Below are positions 52,303 to 63,857 of a DNA stretch of 64,000 nt, piece after piece. Numbering within the stretch: the first letter of the stretch is position 1; every line of letters begins with the position of its first letter. The position numbers were made by a program, and so were the translations under genes. Below the pieces are notes generated by a model that saw nothing but the letters and a program-made list of their open reading frames with translations, did not search any database and was not told the origin of the DNA. Origin of the DNA: Ecdyonurus torrentis (Eukaryota; Arthropoda; Insecta; Ephemeroptera; Heptageniidae); the NCBI GenBank assembly GCA_949318235.1, contig CASGGR010000048.1, positions 62,001 to 126,000 on the forward strand, in the 5' to 3' direction.

Positions 52303-52548
52303 ATGATAAAAATCATACTTTTTACACGATTAAAACTAGTTTTGATGATTTCTCAAAAACTAAAAATGCTACAGACATCCAGTATAACTTAAAACATAGC
52401 TTTTTCAATTCTGTACAAAAAATATGTATTGAACTTTTTTGCTCCGACGCATACTTTTTGGGTTATTGACAATTTTAGTTTTCACTCGTCATGTAGCCAA
52501 ACCTAGTCATAAAACAAAGTTTATATTTCAAGAAACAAATGTTATTGA
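52303..52548 (+). repeat. Hybrid monomer (55254-like start, 55991-like end)
   Basis: It starts with GACATCCAGTATAAC as in 55254, then from about AGCTTTTTCAATTC follows the type 10 form in 55991, with AAAAAATATGTATTG and the tail AGTTTATATTTC. In the downstream unit those two halves are separated by 737 bp (three monomers). This unit has either lost, or never gained, the monomers equivalent to 55500 and 55746. Confidence 0.8.
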
Positions 52549-53531
52549 ATGATAAAAATCATACTTTTTACACGATTAAAACTAGTTTTAATGATTTCTC
52601 AAAAACTAAGAATGCTACAGACATCTATTTTAACTCAAAACATAGCTTTTTCATTTCTGTACAAAAAAGATATCTTGAACTTTTTTGCTCCGACGCATAC
52701 TTTTTGGGTTATTGACAATTTTAGTTTTCACTCGTCATGTAGCAAAACCTAGTCATAAAACAAAGTTTCCATTTCAAGAACCAAATGTTATTGAATGATA
52801 AAAATCATACTTTTTACACGATTAAAACTAGTTTTGATGATTTCTCAAAAACTAAGAATGCTACAGACATCTATTTTAACTTAAAACATAGCTTTTTCAA
52901 TTCTGTACAAAAAAGATGTCTTGAACTTTTTTGCTCCGACGCATACTTTTTGGGTTCTTGACAATTTAAGTTGTCACTCGTCATGTAGCCAAACCTAGTC
53001 ATAAAACAAAGTTTCTATTTCAAGAACCAAATGTTATTGAATGATAAAAATTATACTTTTTACATGATTAAACTAGTTTTGATGATTTCTCAAAAACTAA
53101 AAATGCTACAGACATCCAATATAACTTTAAACATAGCTTTTTTAATTGTCTACAAAAAAGATGTCTTGAACTTTTTTGCTCCGACGCATACTTTTTGGGT
53201 TATTGACAATTTTAGTTATCACTCATCATGTAGCCAAACCTAGTCATAAAACAAAGTTTCTATTTCAAGAATTAAATGTTATTGAATTATAAAAATCATA
53301 CTTTTTACACGATTAAAACTAGTTTTGATGATTTCTCAAAAACTAAAAATGCTACAGACAATCAATATATCTCAAAACATAGCTTTTTCAATTCTGTACG
53401 AAAAAGATGTCTTGAACTTTTTTGCTCCGACGCATACTTTTTGGGTTATTGACAATTTTAATTTTCACTCGTCATGTAGCCAAACCTAGTCATAAAACAA
53501 AGTTTCTATTTGAAGAACCAAATGTTATTGA

Positions 53532-55253
53532 ATGATAAAAATCATACTTTTTACACGATTAAAACTAGTTTTGATGATTTCTCAAAAACTAAGAATGCTA
53601 CAGACATCTATTTTAACTCAAAACATAGCTTTTTCAATTCTGTACGAAAAAGATGTCTTGAACTTTTTTGCTCCGACGCATACTTTTTGGGTTATTGACA
53701 ATTTTAGTTTTCACTCGTCATGTAGCCAAACCTAGTCATAAAACAAAGTTTCTATTTCAAGAATTAAATGTTATTGAATTATAAAAATCATACTTTTTAC
53801 ACGATTAAAACTAGTTTTGATGATTTCTCAAAAACTAAAAATGCTACAGACATTCAATATATCTCAAAACATAGCTTTTTCAATTCTCTACAAAAAAGAT
53901 GTCTTGAACTTTTTTGCTCCGACGCATACTTTTTAGGTTATTGACAATTTTAGTTATCACTCATCATGAAGCCAAACCAAGTCATAAAACAAAGTTTCTA
54001 TTTCAAGAATTAAATGTTATTGAATGATAAAAATCATACTTTTTACACGATTAAAACTAGTTTTGATGATTTCTCAAAAACTAAGAATGCTACAGACATC
54101 TTTTTTAACTCAAAACATAGCTTTTTCATTTCTGTACAAAAAAGATGTCTTGAACTTTTTTGCTCCGACGCATACTTTTTGGGTTATTGACAATTTTAGT
54201 TTTCACTCGTCATGTAGCCAAACCTAGTCATAAAACAAAGTTTCTATTTCAAGAACCAAATGTTATTGAATGATAAAAATCATACTTTTTACACGATTAA
54301 AACTAGTTTTAATGATTTCTCAAAAACTAGAAATGCTACAGACATCCAATATAACTCAAAACATAGCTTTTTTAATTGTCTACAAAAAAGATGTCTTGAA
54401 CTTTTTTGCTCCGACGCATACTTTTTGGGTTATTGACAATTTTAGTTATCACTCATCATGTAGCCAAAGCAAGTCATAATACAAAGTTTCAATTTCAAGA
54501 ATTAAATGTTATTGAATTATAAAAATCATACTTTTTACACGATTAAAACTAGTTTTGATGATTTCTCAAAAACTAAAAATGCTACAGACATTCAATATAT
54601 CTCAAAACATAGCTTTTTCAATTCTGTACGAAAAAGATGTCTTGAACTTTTTTGCTCCGACGCATACTTTTTGGGTTATTGACAATTTTAGTTTTCACTC
54701 GTCATGTAGCCAAACCTAGTCATAAAACAAAGTTTCTATTTCAAAAAACAAATGTTATTGAATGATAAAAATCATACTTTTTACACGATTAAAACTAGTT
54801 TTGATGATTTCTCAAAAACTAAAAATGCTACAGACATCCAATATAACTCAAAACATAGCTTTTTTAATTGTCTACAAAAAAGATGTCTTGAACTTTATTG
54901 CTCCGACGCATACTTTTTGGGTTATTGACAATTTTAGTTATCACTCATCATGTAGCCAAACCAAGTCATAAAACAAAGTTTCTATTTCAAGAACCAAATG
55001 TTATTGAATAATAAAAATTATACTTTTTACACGATTAAAACTAGTTTTGATGATTTCTCAAAAACTAAGAATGCTAGAGACATTTATTTTGACTCAAAAC
55101 ATAGTTTTTTCAATTCTGTACGAAAAAGATGTCTTGAACTTTTTTGCTCCGACGCATACTTTTTGGGTTATTGACAGTTTTAGTTTTCACTCGTCATGTA
55201 GCCAAACCTAGTCATAAAACAAAGTTTCTATTTCAAAAAACAAATGTTATTGA
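53532..55253 (+). repeat. Second copy of the 49597 series, shortened
   Basis: Monomers at 53532, 53778, 54024, 54270, 54516, 54762 and 55008. They match 49597, 49843, 50089, 50335, 50581, 51565 and a fusion of 51811 with 52057. AGGTTATTGAC in 53778 and AACTAGAAATGC in 54270 confirm the register. It has one trimer instead of two and one fused monomer in place of two. Confidence 0.87.
55008..55253 (+). repeat. Hybrid monomer (51811-like start, 52057-like end)
   Basis: It begins ATAATAAAAATTATAC and has GCTAGAGAC as in 51811. It then has ATTTATTTTGACTC, AGTTTTTTC and GACAGTTTTAG as in 52057. The fusion deletes exactly one monomer and places the crossover within a few bases of GAGACAT. Confidence 0.84.
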
Positions 55254-56973
55254 ATGATAAAAATCATACTTTTTACACGATTAAAACTAGTTTTGATGAT
55301 TTCTCAAAAACTAAAAATGCTACAGACATCCAGTATAACTTAAAACATAGCTTTTTTAATTGTCTACAAAAAAAATGTCTTGAACTTTTTTGCTCCGACG
55401 CATACTTTTTGGGTTATTGACAATTTTAGTTATCACTCATCATGTAGCCAAAGCAAGTCATAAAACAAAGTTTCAATTTCAAGAATTAAATGTTATTGAA
55501 TTATAAAAATCATACTTTTTACACGATTAAAACTAGTTTTGATGAATTCTCAAAAACTAAAAATGCTACAGACATTCAATATAACTCAAAACATAGCTTT
55601 TTTAATTCTGTACAAAAAAGATGTCTTGAACTTTTTTGCTCCGACGCATACTTTTTGGGTTATTGACAATTTTAGTTTTCACTCGTCATGTAGCCAAACC
55701 TAGTCATAAAACAAAGTTTCTATTTCAAGAAACAAATATTATTGAATGATAAAAATCATACTTTTTACACGATTAAAACTAGTTTTGATGATTTCTCAAA
55801 AACTAAAAATGCTACAGACATCCAATATAACTCAAAACATAGCTTTTTTAATTGTCTACAAAAAAGATGTCTTGAACTTTTTTCTCCGACGCATACTTTT
55901 TGGGTTATTGACAATTTTAGTTATCACTCATCATGTAGCCAAACCAAGTCATAAAACAAAGTTTCTATTTCAAGAATTAAATGTTATTGAATTATAAAAA
56001 TCATACTTTTTACACGATTAAAACTAGTTTTGATGATTTCTCAAAAACTAAGAATGCTACAGACATTTATTTTAACTTAAAACATAGCTTTTTCAATTCT
56101 GTACAAAAAATATGAATTGAACTTTTTTGCTCCGACGCATACTTTTTGGGTTATTGACAATTTTAGTTTTCACTCGTCATGTAGCCAAACCTAGTCATAA
56201 AACAAAGGTTATATTTCAAGAAACAAATGTTATTGAATGATAAAAATCATACTTTTTACACGATTAAAACTAGTTTTAATGATTTCTCAAAAACTAAGAA
56301 TGCTACAGACATCTATTTTAACTCAAAACATAGCTTTTTCATTTCTGTACAAAAAAGATGTCTTGAACTTTTTTGCTCCGACGCATACTTTTTGGGTTAT
56401 TGACAATTTTAGTTTTCACTCGTCATGTAGCAAAACCTAGTCATAAAACAAAGTTTCCATTTCAAGAACCAAATGTTATTGAATGATAAAAATCATACTT
56501 TTTACACGATTAAAACTAGTTTTGATGATTTCTCAAAAACTAAGAATGCTACAGACATCTATTTTAACTTAAAACATAGCTTTTTCAATTCTGTACAAAA
56601 AAGATGTCTTGAACTTTTTTGCTCCGACGCATACTTTTTGGGTTCTTGACAATTTAAGTTGTCACTCGTCATGTAGCCAAACCTAGTCATAAAACAAAGT
56701 TTCTATTTCAAGAACCAAATGTTATTGAATGATAAAAATTATACTTTTTACATGATTAAACTAGTTTTGATGATTTCTCAAAAACTAAAAATGCTACAGA
56801 CATCCAATATAACTTTAAACATAGCTTTTTTAATTGTCTACAAAAAAGATGTCTTGAACTTTTTTGCTCCGACGCATACTTTTTGGGTTATTGACAATTT
56901 TAGTTATCACTCATCATGTAGCCAAACCAAGTCATAAAACAAAGTTTCTATTTCAAGAATTAAATGTTATTGA

Positions 56974-57465
56974 ATTATAAAAATCATACTTTTTACACGA
57001 TTAAAACTAGTTTTGATGATTTCTCAAAAACTAAAAATGCTACAGACAATCAATATATCTCAAAACATAGCTTTTTCAATTCTGTACGAAAAAGATGTCT
57101 TGAACTTTTTTGCTCCGACGCATACTTTTTGGGTTATTGACAATTTTAATTTTCACTCGTCATGTAGCCAAACCTAGTCATAAAACAAAGTTTCTATTTC
57201 AAAAAACAAATGTTATTGAATGATAAAAATCATACTTTTTACACGATTAAAACTAGTTTTGATGATTTCTCAAAAACTAAAAATGCTACAGACAATCAAT
57301 ATATCTCAAAACATAGCTTTTTCAATTCTGTACGAAAAAGATGTCTTGAACTTTTTTGCTCCGACGCATACTTTTTGGGTTATTGACAATTTTAATTTTC
57401 ACTCGTCATGTAGCCAAACCTAGTCATAAAACAAAGTTTCTATTTCAAAAAACAAATGTTATTGA
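56974..57465 (+). repeat. Single-monomer tandem duplication
   Basis: Monomers at 56974 and 57220 share GACAATCAATATATC, GTACGAAAAAG and the rare TTTTAATTTTCAC. This combination is otherwise seen only at 53286. The second begins ATGAT and the first ATTAT, so the duplication boundary lies near the monomer start. Confidence 0.82.
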
Positions 57466-58203
57466 ATGATAAAAATCATACTTTTTACACGATTAAAACT
57501 AGTTTTGATGATTTCTCAAAAACTAAGAATGCTAGAGACATCCAACTTAATTCAAAACATAGCTTTTTCAATTCTCTACAAAAAAGATGTCTTGAACTTT
57601 ATTGCTCCGACGCATACTTTTTGGGTTATTGACAATTTTAGTTATCACTCATCATGTAGCCAAACCAAGTCATAAAACAAAGTTTCTATTTCAAGAACCA
57701 AATGTTATTGAATAATAAAAATTATACTTTTTACACGATTAAAACTAGTTTTGATGATTTCTCAAAAACTAAGAATGCTAGAGACATCCAACTTAATTCA
57801 AAACATAGCTTTTTCAATTCTCTACAAAAAAGATGTCTTGAACTTTTTTGCTCCGACGCACACTTTTTGGGTTATTGACAATTTTAGTTTTTACTCATCA
57901 TGTAGCCAAACCAAGTCATAAAACAAAGTTTCTAATTAAAGAACCAAATGTTATTGAATGATAAAAATCATACTTTTTACACGATTAAAACTAGTTTTGA
58001 TGATTTCTCAAAAACTAAGAATGCTACAGACATTTATTTTGACTCAAAACATAGCTTTTTCATTTCTGTACAAAAAAGATGTCTTGAACTTTTTTGCTCC
58101 GACGCATACTTTTTGGGTTATTGACAGTTTTAGTTTTCACTCGTCATGTAGCCAAACCTAGTCATAAAACAAAGTTTCTATTTCAAAAAACAAATGTTAT
58201 TGA
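57466..58203 (+). repeat. 738-bp trimer with TCTAATTAAAGAACC, copy 1
   Basis: Monomers at 57466 and 57712 (both GCTAGAGACATCCAAC) and 57958 (GACAGTTTTAG). The tail TCTAATTAAAGAACC before 57958 is private to this family. Confidence 0.86.
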
Positions 58204-58941
58204 ATGATAAAAATCATACTTTTTACACGATTAAAACTAGTTTTGATGATTTCTCAAAAACTAAGAATGCTAGAGACATCCAACTTAATTCAAAACATAG
58301 CTTTTTCAATTCTCTACAAAAAAGATGTCTTGAACTTTATTGCTCCGACGCATACTTTTTGGGTTATTGACAATTTTAGTTATCACTCATCATGTAGCCA
58401 AACTAAGTCATAAAACAAACTTTCTATTTCAAGAACCAAATGTTATTGAATAATAAAAATTATACTTTTTACACGATTAAAACTAGTTTTGATGATTTCT
58501 CAAAAACTAAGAATGCTAGAGACATCCAACTTAATTCAAAACATAGCTTTTTCAATTCTCTACAAAAAAGATGTCTTGAACTTTTTTGCTCCGACGCACA
58601 CTTTTTGGGTTATTGACAATTTTAGTTTTTACTCATCATGTAGCCAAACCAAGTCATAAAACAAAGTTTCTAATTAAAGAACCAAATGTTATTGAATGAT
58701 AAAAATCATACTTTTTACACGATTAAAACTAGTTTTGATGATTTCTCAAAAACTAAGAATGCTACAGACATTTATTTTGACTCAAAACATAGCTTTTTCA
58801 TTTCTGTACAAAAAAGATGTCTTGAACTTTTTTGCTCCGACGCATACTTTTTGGGTTATTGACAGTTTTAGTTTTCACTCGTCATGTAGCCAAACCTAGT
58901 CATAAAACAAAGTTTCTATTTCAAAAAACAAATGTTATTGA
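58204..58941 (+). repeat. 738-bp trimer with TCTAATTAAAGAACC, copy 2
   Basis: Monomers at 58204, 58450 and 58696. All trimer markers are repeated. The first monomer has AAACTAAGTC and AACAAACTTTC changes in its tail (about 58400-58420) not seen in copy 1. Confidence 0.86.
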
Positions 58942-61399
58942 ATGATAAAAATCATACTTTTTACACGATTAAAACTAGTTTTGATGATTTCTCAAAAACT
59001 AAAAATGCTACAGACATCCAGTATAACTTAAAACATAGCTTTTTTAATTGTCTACAAAAAAAATGTCTTGAACTTTTTTGCTCCGACGCATACTTTTTGG
59101 GTTATTGACAATTTTAGTTATCACTCATCATGTAGCCAAAGCAAGTCATAAAACAAAGTTTCAATTTCAAGAATTAAATGTTATTGAATTATAAAAATCA
59201 TACTTTTTACACGATTAAAACTAGTTTTGATGATTTCTCAAAAACTAAAAATGCTACAGACATTCAATATAACTCAAAACATAGCTTTTTTAATTCTGTA
59301 CAAAAAAGATGTCTTAAACTTTTTTGCTCCGACGCATACTTTTTGGGTTATTGACAATTTTAGTTTTCACTCGTCATGTAGCCAAACCTAGTCATAAAAC
59401 AAAGTTTCTATTTCAAGAAACAAATATTATTGAATGATAAAAATCATACTTTTTACACGATTAAAACTAGTTTTGATGATTTCTCAAAAACTAAAAATGC
59501 TACAGACATCCAATATAACTCAAAACATAGCTTTTTTAATTGTCTACAAAAAAGATGTCTTGAACTTTTTTCTCCGACGCATACTTTTTGGGTTATTGAC
59601 AATTTTAGTTATCACTCATCATGTAGCCAAACCAAGTCATAAAACAAAGTTTCTATTTCAAGAATTAAATGTTATTGAATTATAAAAATCATACTTTTTA
59701 CACGATTAAAACTAGTTTTGATGATTTCTCAAAAACTAAGAATGCTACAGACATTTATTTTAACTTAAAACATAGCTTTTTCAATTCTGTACAAAAAATA
59801 TGTATTGAACTTTTTTGCTCCGACGCATACTTTTTGGGTTATTGACAATTTTAGTTTTCACTCGTCATGTAGCCAAACCTAGTCATAAAACAAAGTTTAT
59901 ATTTCAAGAAACAAATGTTATTGAATGATAAAAATCATACTTTTTACACGATTAAAACTAGTTTTAATGATTTCTCAAAAACTAAGAATGCTACAGACAT
60001 CTATTTTAACTCAAAACATAGCTTTTTCATTTCTGTACAAAAAAGATGTCTTGAACTTTTTTGCTCCGACGCATACTTTTTGGGTTATTGACAATTTTAG
60101 TTTTCACTCGTCATGTAGCAATACCTAGTCATAAAACAAAGTTTCCATTTCAAGAACCAAATGTTATTGAATGATAAAAATCATACTTTTTACACGATTA
60201 AAACTAGTTTTGATGATTTCTCAAAAACTAAGAATGCTACAGACATCTATTTTAACTTAAAACATAGCTTTTTCAATTCTGTACAAAAAAGATGTCTTGA
60301 ACTTTTTTGCTCCGACGCATACTTTTTGGGTTCTTGACAATTTAAGTTGTCACTCGTCATGTAGCCAAACCTAGTCATAAAACAAAGTTTCTATTTCAAG
60401 AACCAAATGTTATTGAATGATAAAAATTATACTTTTTACATGATTAAACTAGTTTTGATGATTTCTCAAAAACTAAAAATGCTACAGACATCCAATATAA
60501 CTTTAAACATAGCTTTTTTAATTGTCTACAAAAAAGATGTCTTGAACTTTTTTGCTCCGACGCATACTTTTTGGGTTATTGACAATTTTAGTTATCACTC
60601 ATCATGTAGCCAAACCAAGTCATAAAACAAAGTTTCTATTTCAAGAATTAAATGTTATTGAATTATAAAAATCATACTTTTTACACGATTAAAACTAGTT
60701 TTGATGATTTCTCAAAAACTAAAAATGCTACAGACAATCAATATAACTCAAAACATAGCTTTTTTAATTGTCTACAAAAAAGATGTCTTGAACTTTATTG
60801 CTCCGACGCATACTTTTTGGGTTATTGACAATTTTAGTTATCACTCATCATGTAGCCAAACCAAGTCATAAAACAAAGTTTCTATTTCAAGAACCAAATG
60901 TTATTGAATAATAAAAATTATACTTTTTACACGATTAAAACTAGTTTTGATGATTTCTCAAAAACTAAGAATGCTAGAGACATTCAACTTAATTCAAAAC
61001 ATAGCTTTTTCAATTCTCTACAAAAAAGATGTCTTGAACTTTTTTGCTCCGACGCACACTTTTTGGGTTATTGACAATTTTAGTTTTTACTCATCATGTA
61101 GCCAAACCAAGTCATAAAACAAAGTTTCTAATTAAAGAACCAAATGTTATTGAATGATAAAAATCATACTTTTTACACGATTAAAACTAGTTTTGATGAT
61201 TTCTCAAAAACTAAGAATGCTACAGACATATATTTTGACTCAAAACATAGCTTTTTCATTTCTGTACAAAAAAGATGTCTTGAACTTTTTTGCTCCGACG
61301 CATACTTTTTGGGTTATTGACAGTTTTAGTTTTCACTCGTCATGTAGCCAAACCTAGTCATAAAACAAAGTTTCTATTTCAAAAAACAAATGTTATTGA
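58942..61399 (+). repeat. 15-mer HOR derivative with ten monomers (2,458 bp)
   Basis: Monomers at 58942, 59188, 59434 (245-bp class), 59679, 59925, 60171, 60417, 60662, 60908 and 61154. The first eight follow 55254-57219, although 60662 is a hybrid with GACAATCAATATAAC then TTATTGCTCCG. The last two follow 57712 and 57958, so one monomer duplication and one trimer are absent. Confidence 0.86.
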
Positions 61400-62628
61400 A
61401 TGATAAAAATCATACTTTTTACACGATTAAAACTAGTTTTGATGATTTCTCAAAAACTAAAAATGCTACAGACATCCAGTATAACTTAAAACATAGCTTT
61501 TTTAATTGTCTACAAAAAAAATGTCTTGAACTTTTTTGCTCCGACGCATACTTTTTGGGTTATTGACAATTTTAGTTATCACTCATCATGTAGCCAAAGC
61601 AAGTCATAAAACAAAGTTTCAATTTCAAGAATTAAATGTTATTGAATTATAAAAATCATACTTTTTACACGATTAAAACTAGTTTTGATGATTTCTCAAA
61701 AACTAAAAATGCTACAGACATTCAATATAACTCAAAACATAGCTTTTTTAATTCTGTACAAAAAAGATGTCTTAAACTTTTTTGCTCCGACGCATACTTT
61801 TTGGGTTATTGACAATTTTAGTTTTCACTCGTCATGTAGCCAAACCTAGTCATAAAACAAAGTTTCTATTTCAAGAAACAAATATTATTGAATGATAAAA
61901 ATCATACTTTTTACACGATTAAAACTAGTTTTGATGATTTCTCAAAAACTAAAAATGCTACAGACATCCAATATAACTCAAAACATAGCTTTTTTAATTG
62001 TCTACAAAAAAGATGTCTTGAACTTTTTTCTCCGACGCATACTTTTTGGGTTATTGACAATTTTAGTTATCACTCATCATGTAGCCAAACCAAGTCATAA
62101 AACAAAGTTTCTATTTCAAGAATTAAATGTTATTGAATTATAAAAATCATACTTTTTACACGATTAAAACTAGTTTTGATGATTTCTCAAAAACTAAGAA
62201 TGCTACAGACATTTATTTTAACTTAAAACATAGCTTTTTCAATTCTGTACAAAAAATATGTATTGAACTTTTTTGCTCCGACGCATACTTTTTGGGTTAT
62301 TGACAATTTTAGTTTTCACTCGTCATGTAGCCAAACCTAGTCATAAAACAAAGTTTATATTTCAAGAAACAAATGTTATTGAATGATAAAAATCATACTT
62401 TTTACACGATTAAAACTAGTTTTAATGATTTCTCAAAAACTAAGAATGCTACAGACATCTATTTTGACTCAAAACATAGCTTTTTCATTTCTGTACAAAA
62501 AAGATGTCTTGAACTTTTTTGCTCCGACGCATACTTTTTGGGTTATTGACAGTTTTAGTTTTCACTCGTCATGTAGCCAAACCTAGTCATAAAACAAAGT
62601 TTCTATTTCAAAAAACAAATGTTATTGA
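61400..62628 (+). repeat. 1,229-bp pentamer, copy 1
   Basis: Monomers at 61400, 61646 (CTTAAAC), 61892 (245-bp class), 62137 and 62383. The last is a hybrid: TTTTAATGATTTC at the start as in 56237 and 59925, then TTTTGACTC and GACAGTTTTAG as in 58696 and 61154. That hybrid closes the unit after five monomers. Confidence 0.86.
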
Positions 62629-63857
62629 ATGATAAAAATCATACTTTTTACACGATTAAAACTAGTTTTGATGATTTCTCAAAAACTAAAAATGCTACAG
62701 ACATCCAGTATAACTTAAAACATAGCTTTTTTAATTGTCTACAAAAAAAATGTCTTGAACTTTTTTGCTCCGACGCATACTTTTTGGGTTATTGACAATT
62801 TTAGTTATCACTCATCATGTAGCCAAAGCAAGTCATAAAACAAAGTTTCAATTTCAAGAATTAAATGTTATTGAATTATAAAAATCATACTTTTTACACG
62901 ATTAAAACTAGTTTTGATGATTTCTCAAAAACTAAAAATGCTACAGACATTCAATATAACTCAAAACATAGCTTTTTTAATTCTGTACAAAAAAGATGTC
63001 TTAAACTTTTTTGCTCCGACGCATACTTTTTGGGTTATTGACAATTTTAGTTTTCACTCGTCATGTAGCCAAACCTAGTCATAAAACAAAGTTTCTATTT
63101 CAAGAAACAAATATTATTGAATGATAAAAATCATACTTTTTACACGATTAAAACTAGTTTTGATGATTTCTCAAAAACTAAAAATGCTACAGACATCCAA
63201 TATAACTCAAAACATAGCTTTTTTAATTGTCTACAAAAAAGATGTCTTGAACTTTTTTCTCCGACGCATACTTTTTGGGTTATTGACAATTTTAGTTATC
63301 ACTCATCATGTAGCCAAACCAAGTCATAAAACAAAGTTTCTATTTCAAGAATTAAATGTTATTGAATTATAAAAATCATACTTTTTACACGATTAAAACT
63401 AGTTTTGATGATTTCTCAAAAACTAAGAATGCTACAGACATTTATTTTAACTTAAAACATAGCTTTTTCAATTCTGTACAAAAAATATGTATTGAACTTT
63501 TTTGCTCCGACGCATACTTTTTGGGTTATTGACAATTTTAGTTTTCACTCGTCATGTAGCCAAACCTAGTCATAAAACAAAGTTTATATTTCAAGAAACA
63601 AATGTTATTGAATGATAAAAATCATACTTTTTACACGATTAAAACTAGTTTTAATGATTTCTCAAAAACTAAGAATGCTACAGACATCTATTTTAACTCA
63701 AAACATAGCTTTTTCATTTCTGTACAAAAAAGATGTCTTGAACTTTTTTGCTCCGACGCATACTTTTTGGGTTATTGACAATTTTAGTTTTCACTCGTCA
63801 TGTAGCAAAACCTAGTCATAAAACAAAGTTTCCATTTCAAGAACCAAATGTTATTGA
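62629..63857 (+). repeat. 1,229-bp pentamer, copy 2
   Basis: Monomers at 62629, 62875, 63121 (245-bp class), 63366 and 63612. The first four match the previous pentamer. The fifth is the non-hybrid form with ATCTATTTTAACTC and GTAGCAAAACC, as in 56237 and 59925. Confidence 0.86.

Larger units (their letters stand above)
49843..53531 (+). repeat. 15-monomer unit with internal trimer duplication
   Basis: Monomers at 49843, 50089, 50335, 50581, 50827, 51073, 51319, 51565, 51811, 52057, 52303, 52549, 52795, 53041 and 53286. Markers are AAAAACGCTACAG (49843), AACTAGAAATGC with TTTTAATGATTTC (50335, 51073), GACAGTTTTAG (52057), GACAATTTAAG (52795), TAACTTTAAAC (53041) and TTTTAATTTTCAC (53286). 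With the monomer at 49597 it forms a 3,935-bp 16-mer period, since 53532 restarts the series with the same TATTTGAAGAACC lead-in. Confidence 0.87.
55254..58941 (+). repeat. 3,688-bp 15-mer HOR, copy 1
   Basis: Monomers at 55254, 55500, 55746 (245-bp class), 55991, 56237, 56483, 56729 (A-deletion class), 56974, 57220, 57466, 57712, 57958, 58204, 58450 and 58696. The first eight recur 3,688 bases later. Small private changes include GATGAATTCTC (55500), ATATGAATTGAAC (55991) and AAAGGTTATATTTC at its tail. Confidence 0.88.

Noticed and set aside
432..63815. Recurrent 61-83 codon open frames on the + strand in many monomers (starting MIKIILF or MNDKNH).
   Set aside because: They are a by-product of a 246-bp (3 x 82) monomer repeated in frame. 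Many monomers lack the start codon (ATT, AAT or ATA in place of ATG), stops fall at different places, and changes cluster by position in the monomer and not by codon position. There is also no promoter or unique context. The 70- and 83-residue versions only reflect the 1-bp deletion class. I found no reason to call any a gene.
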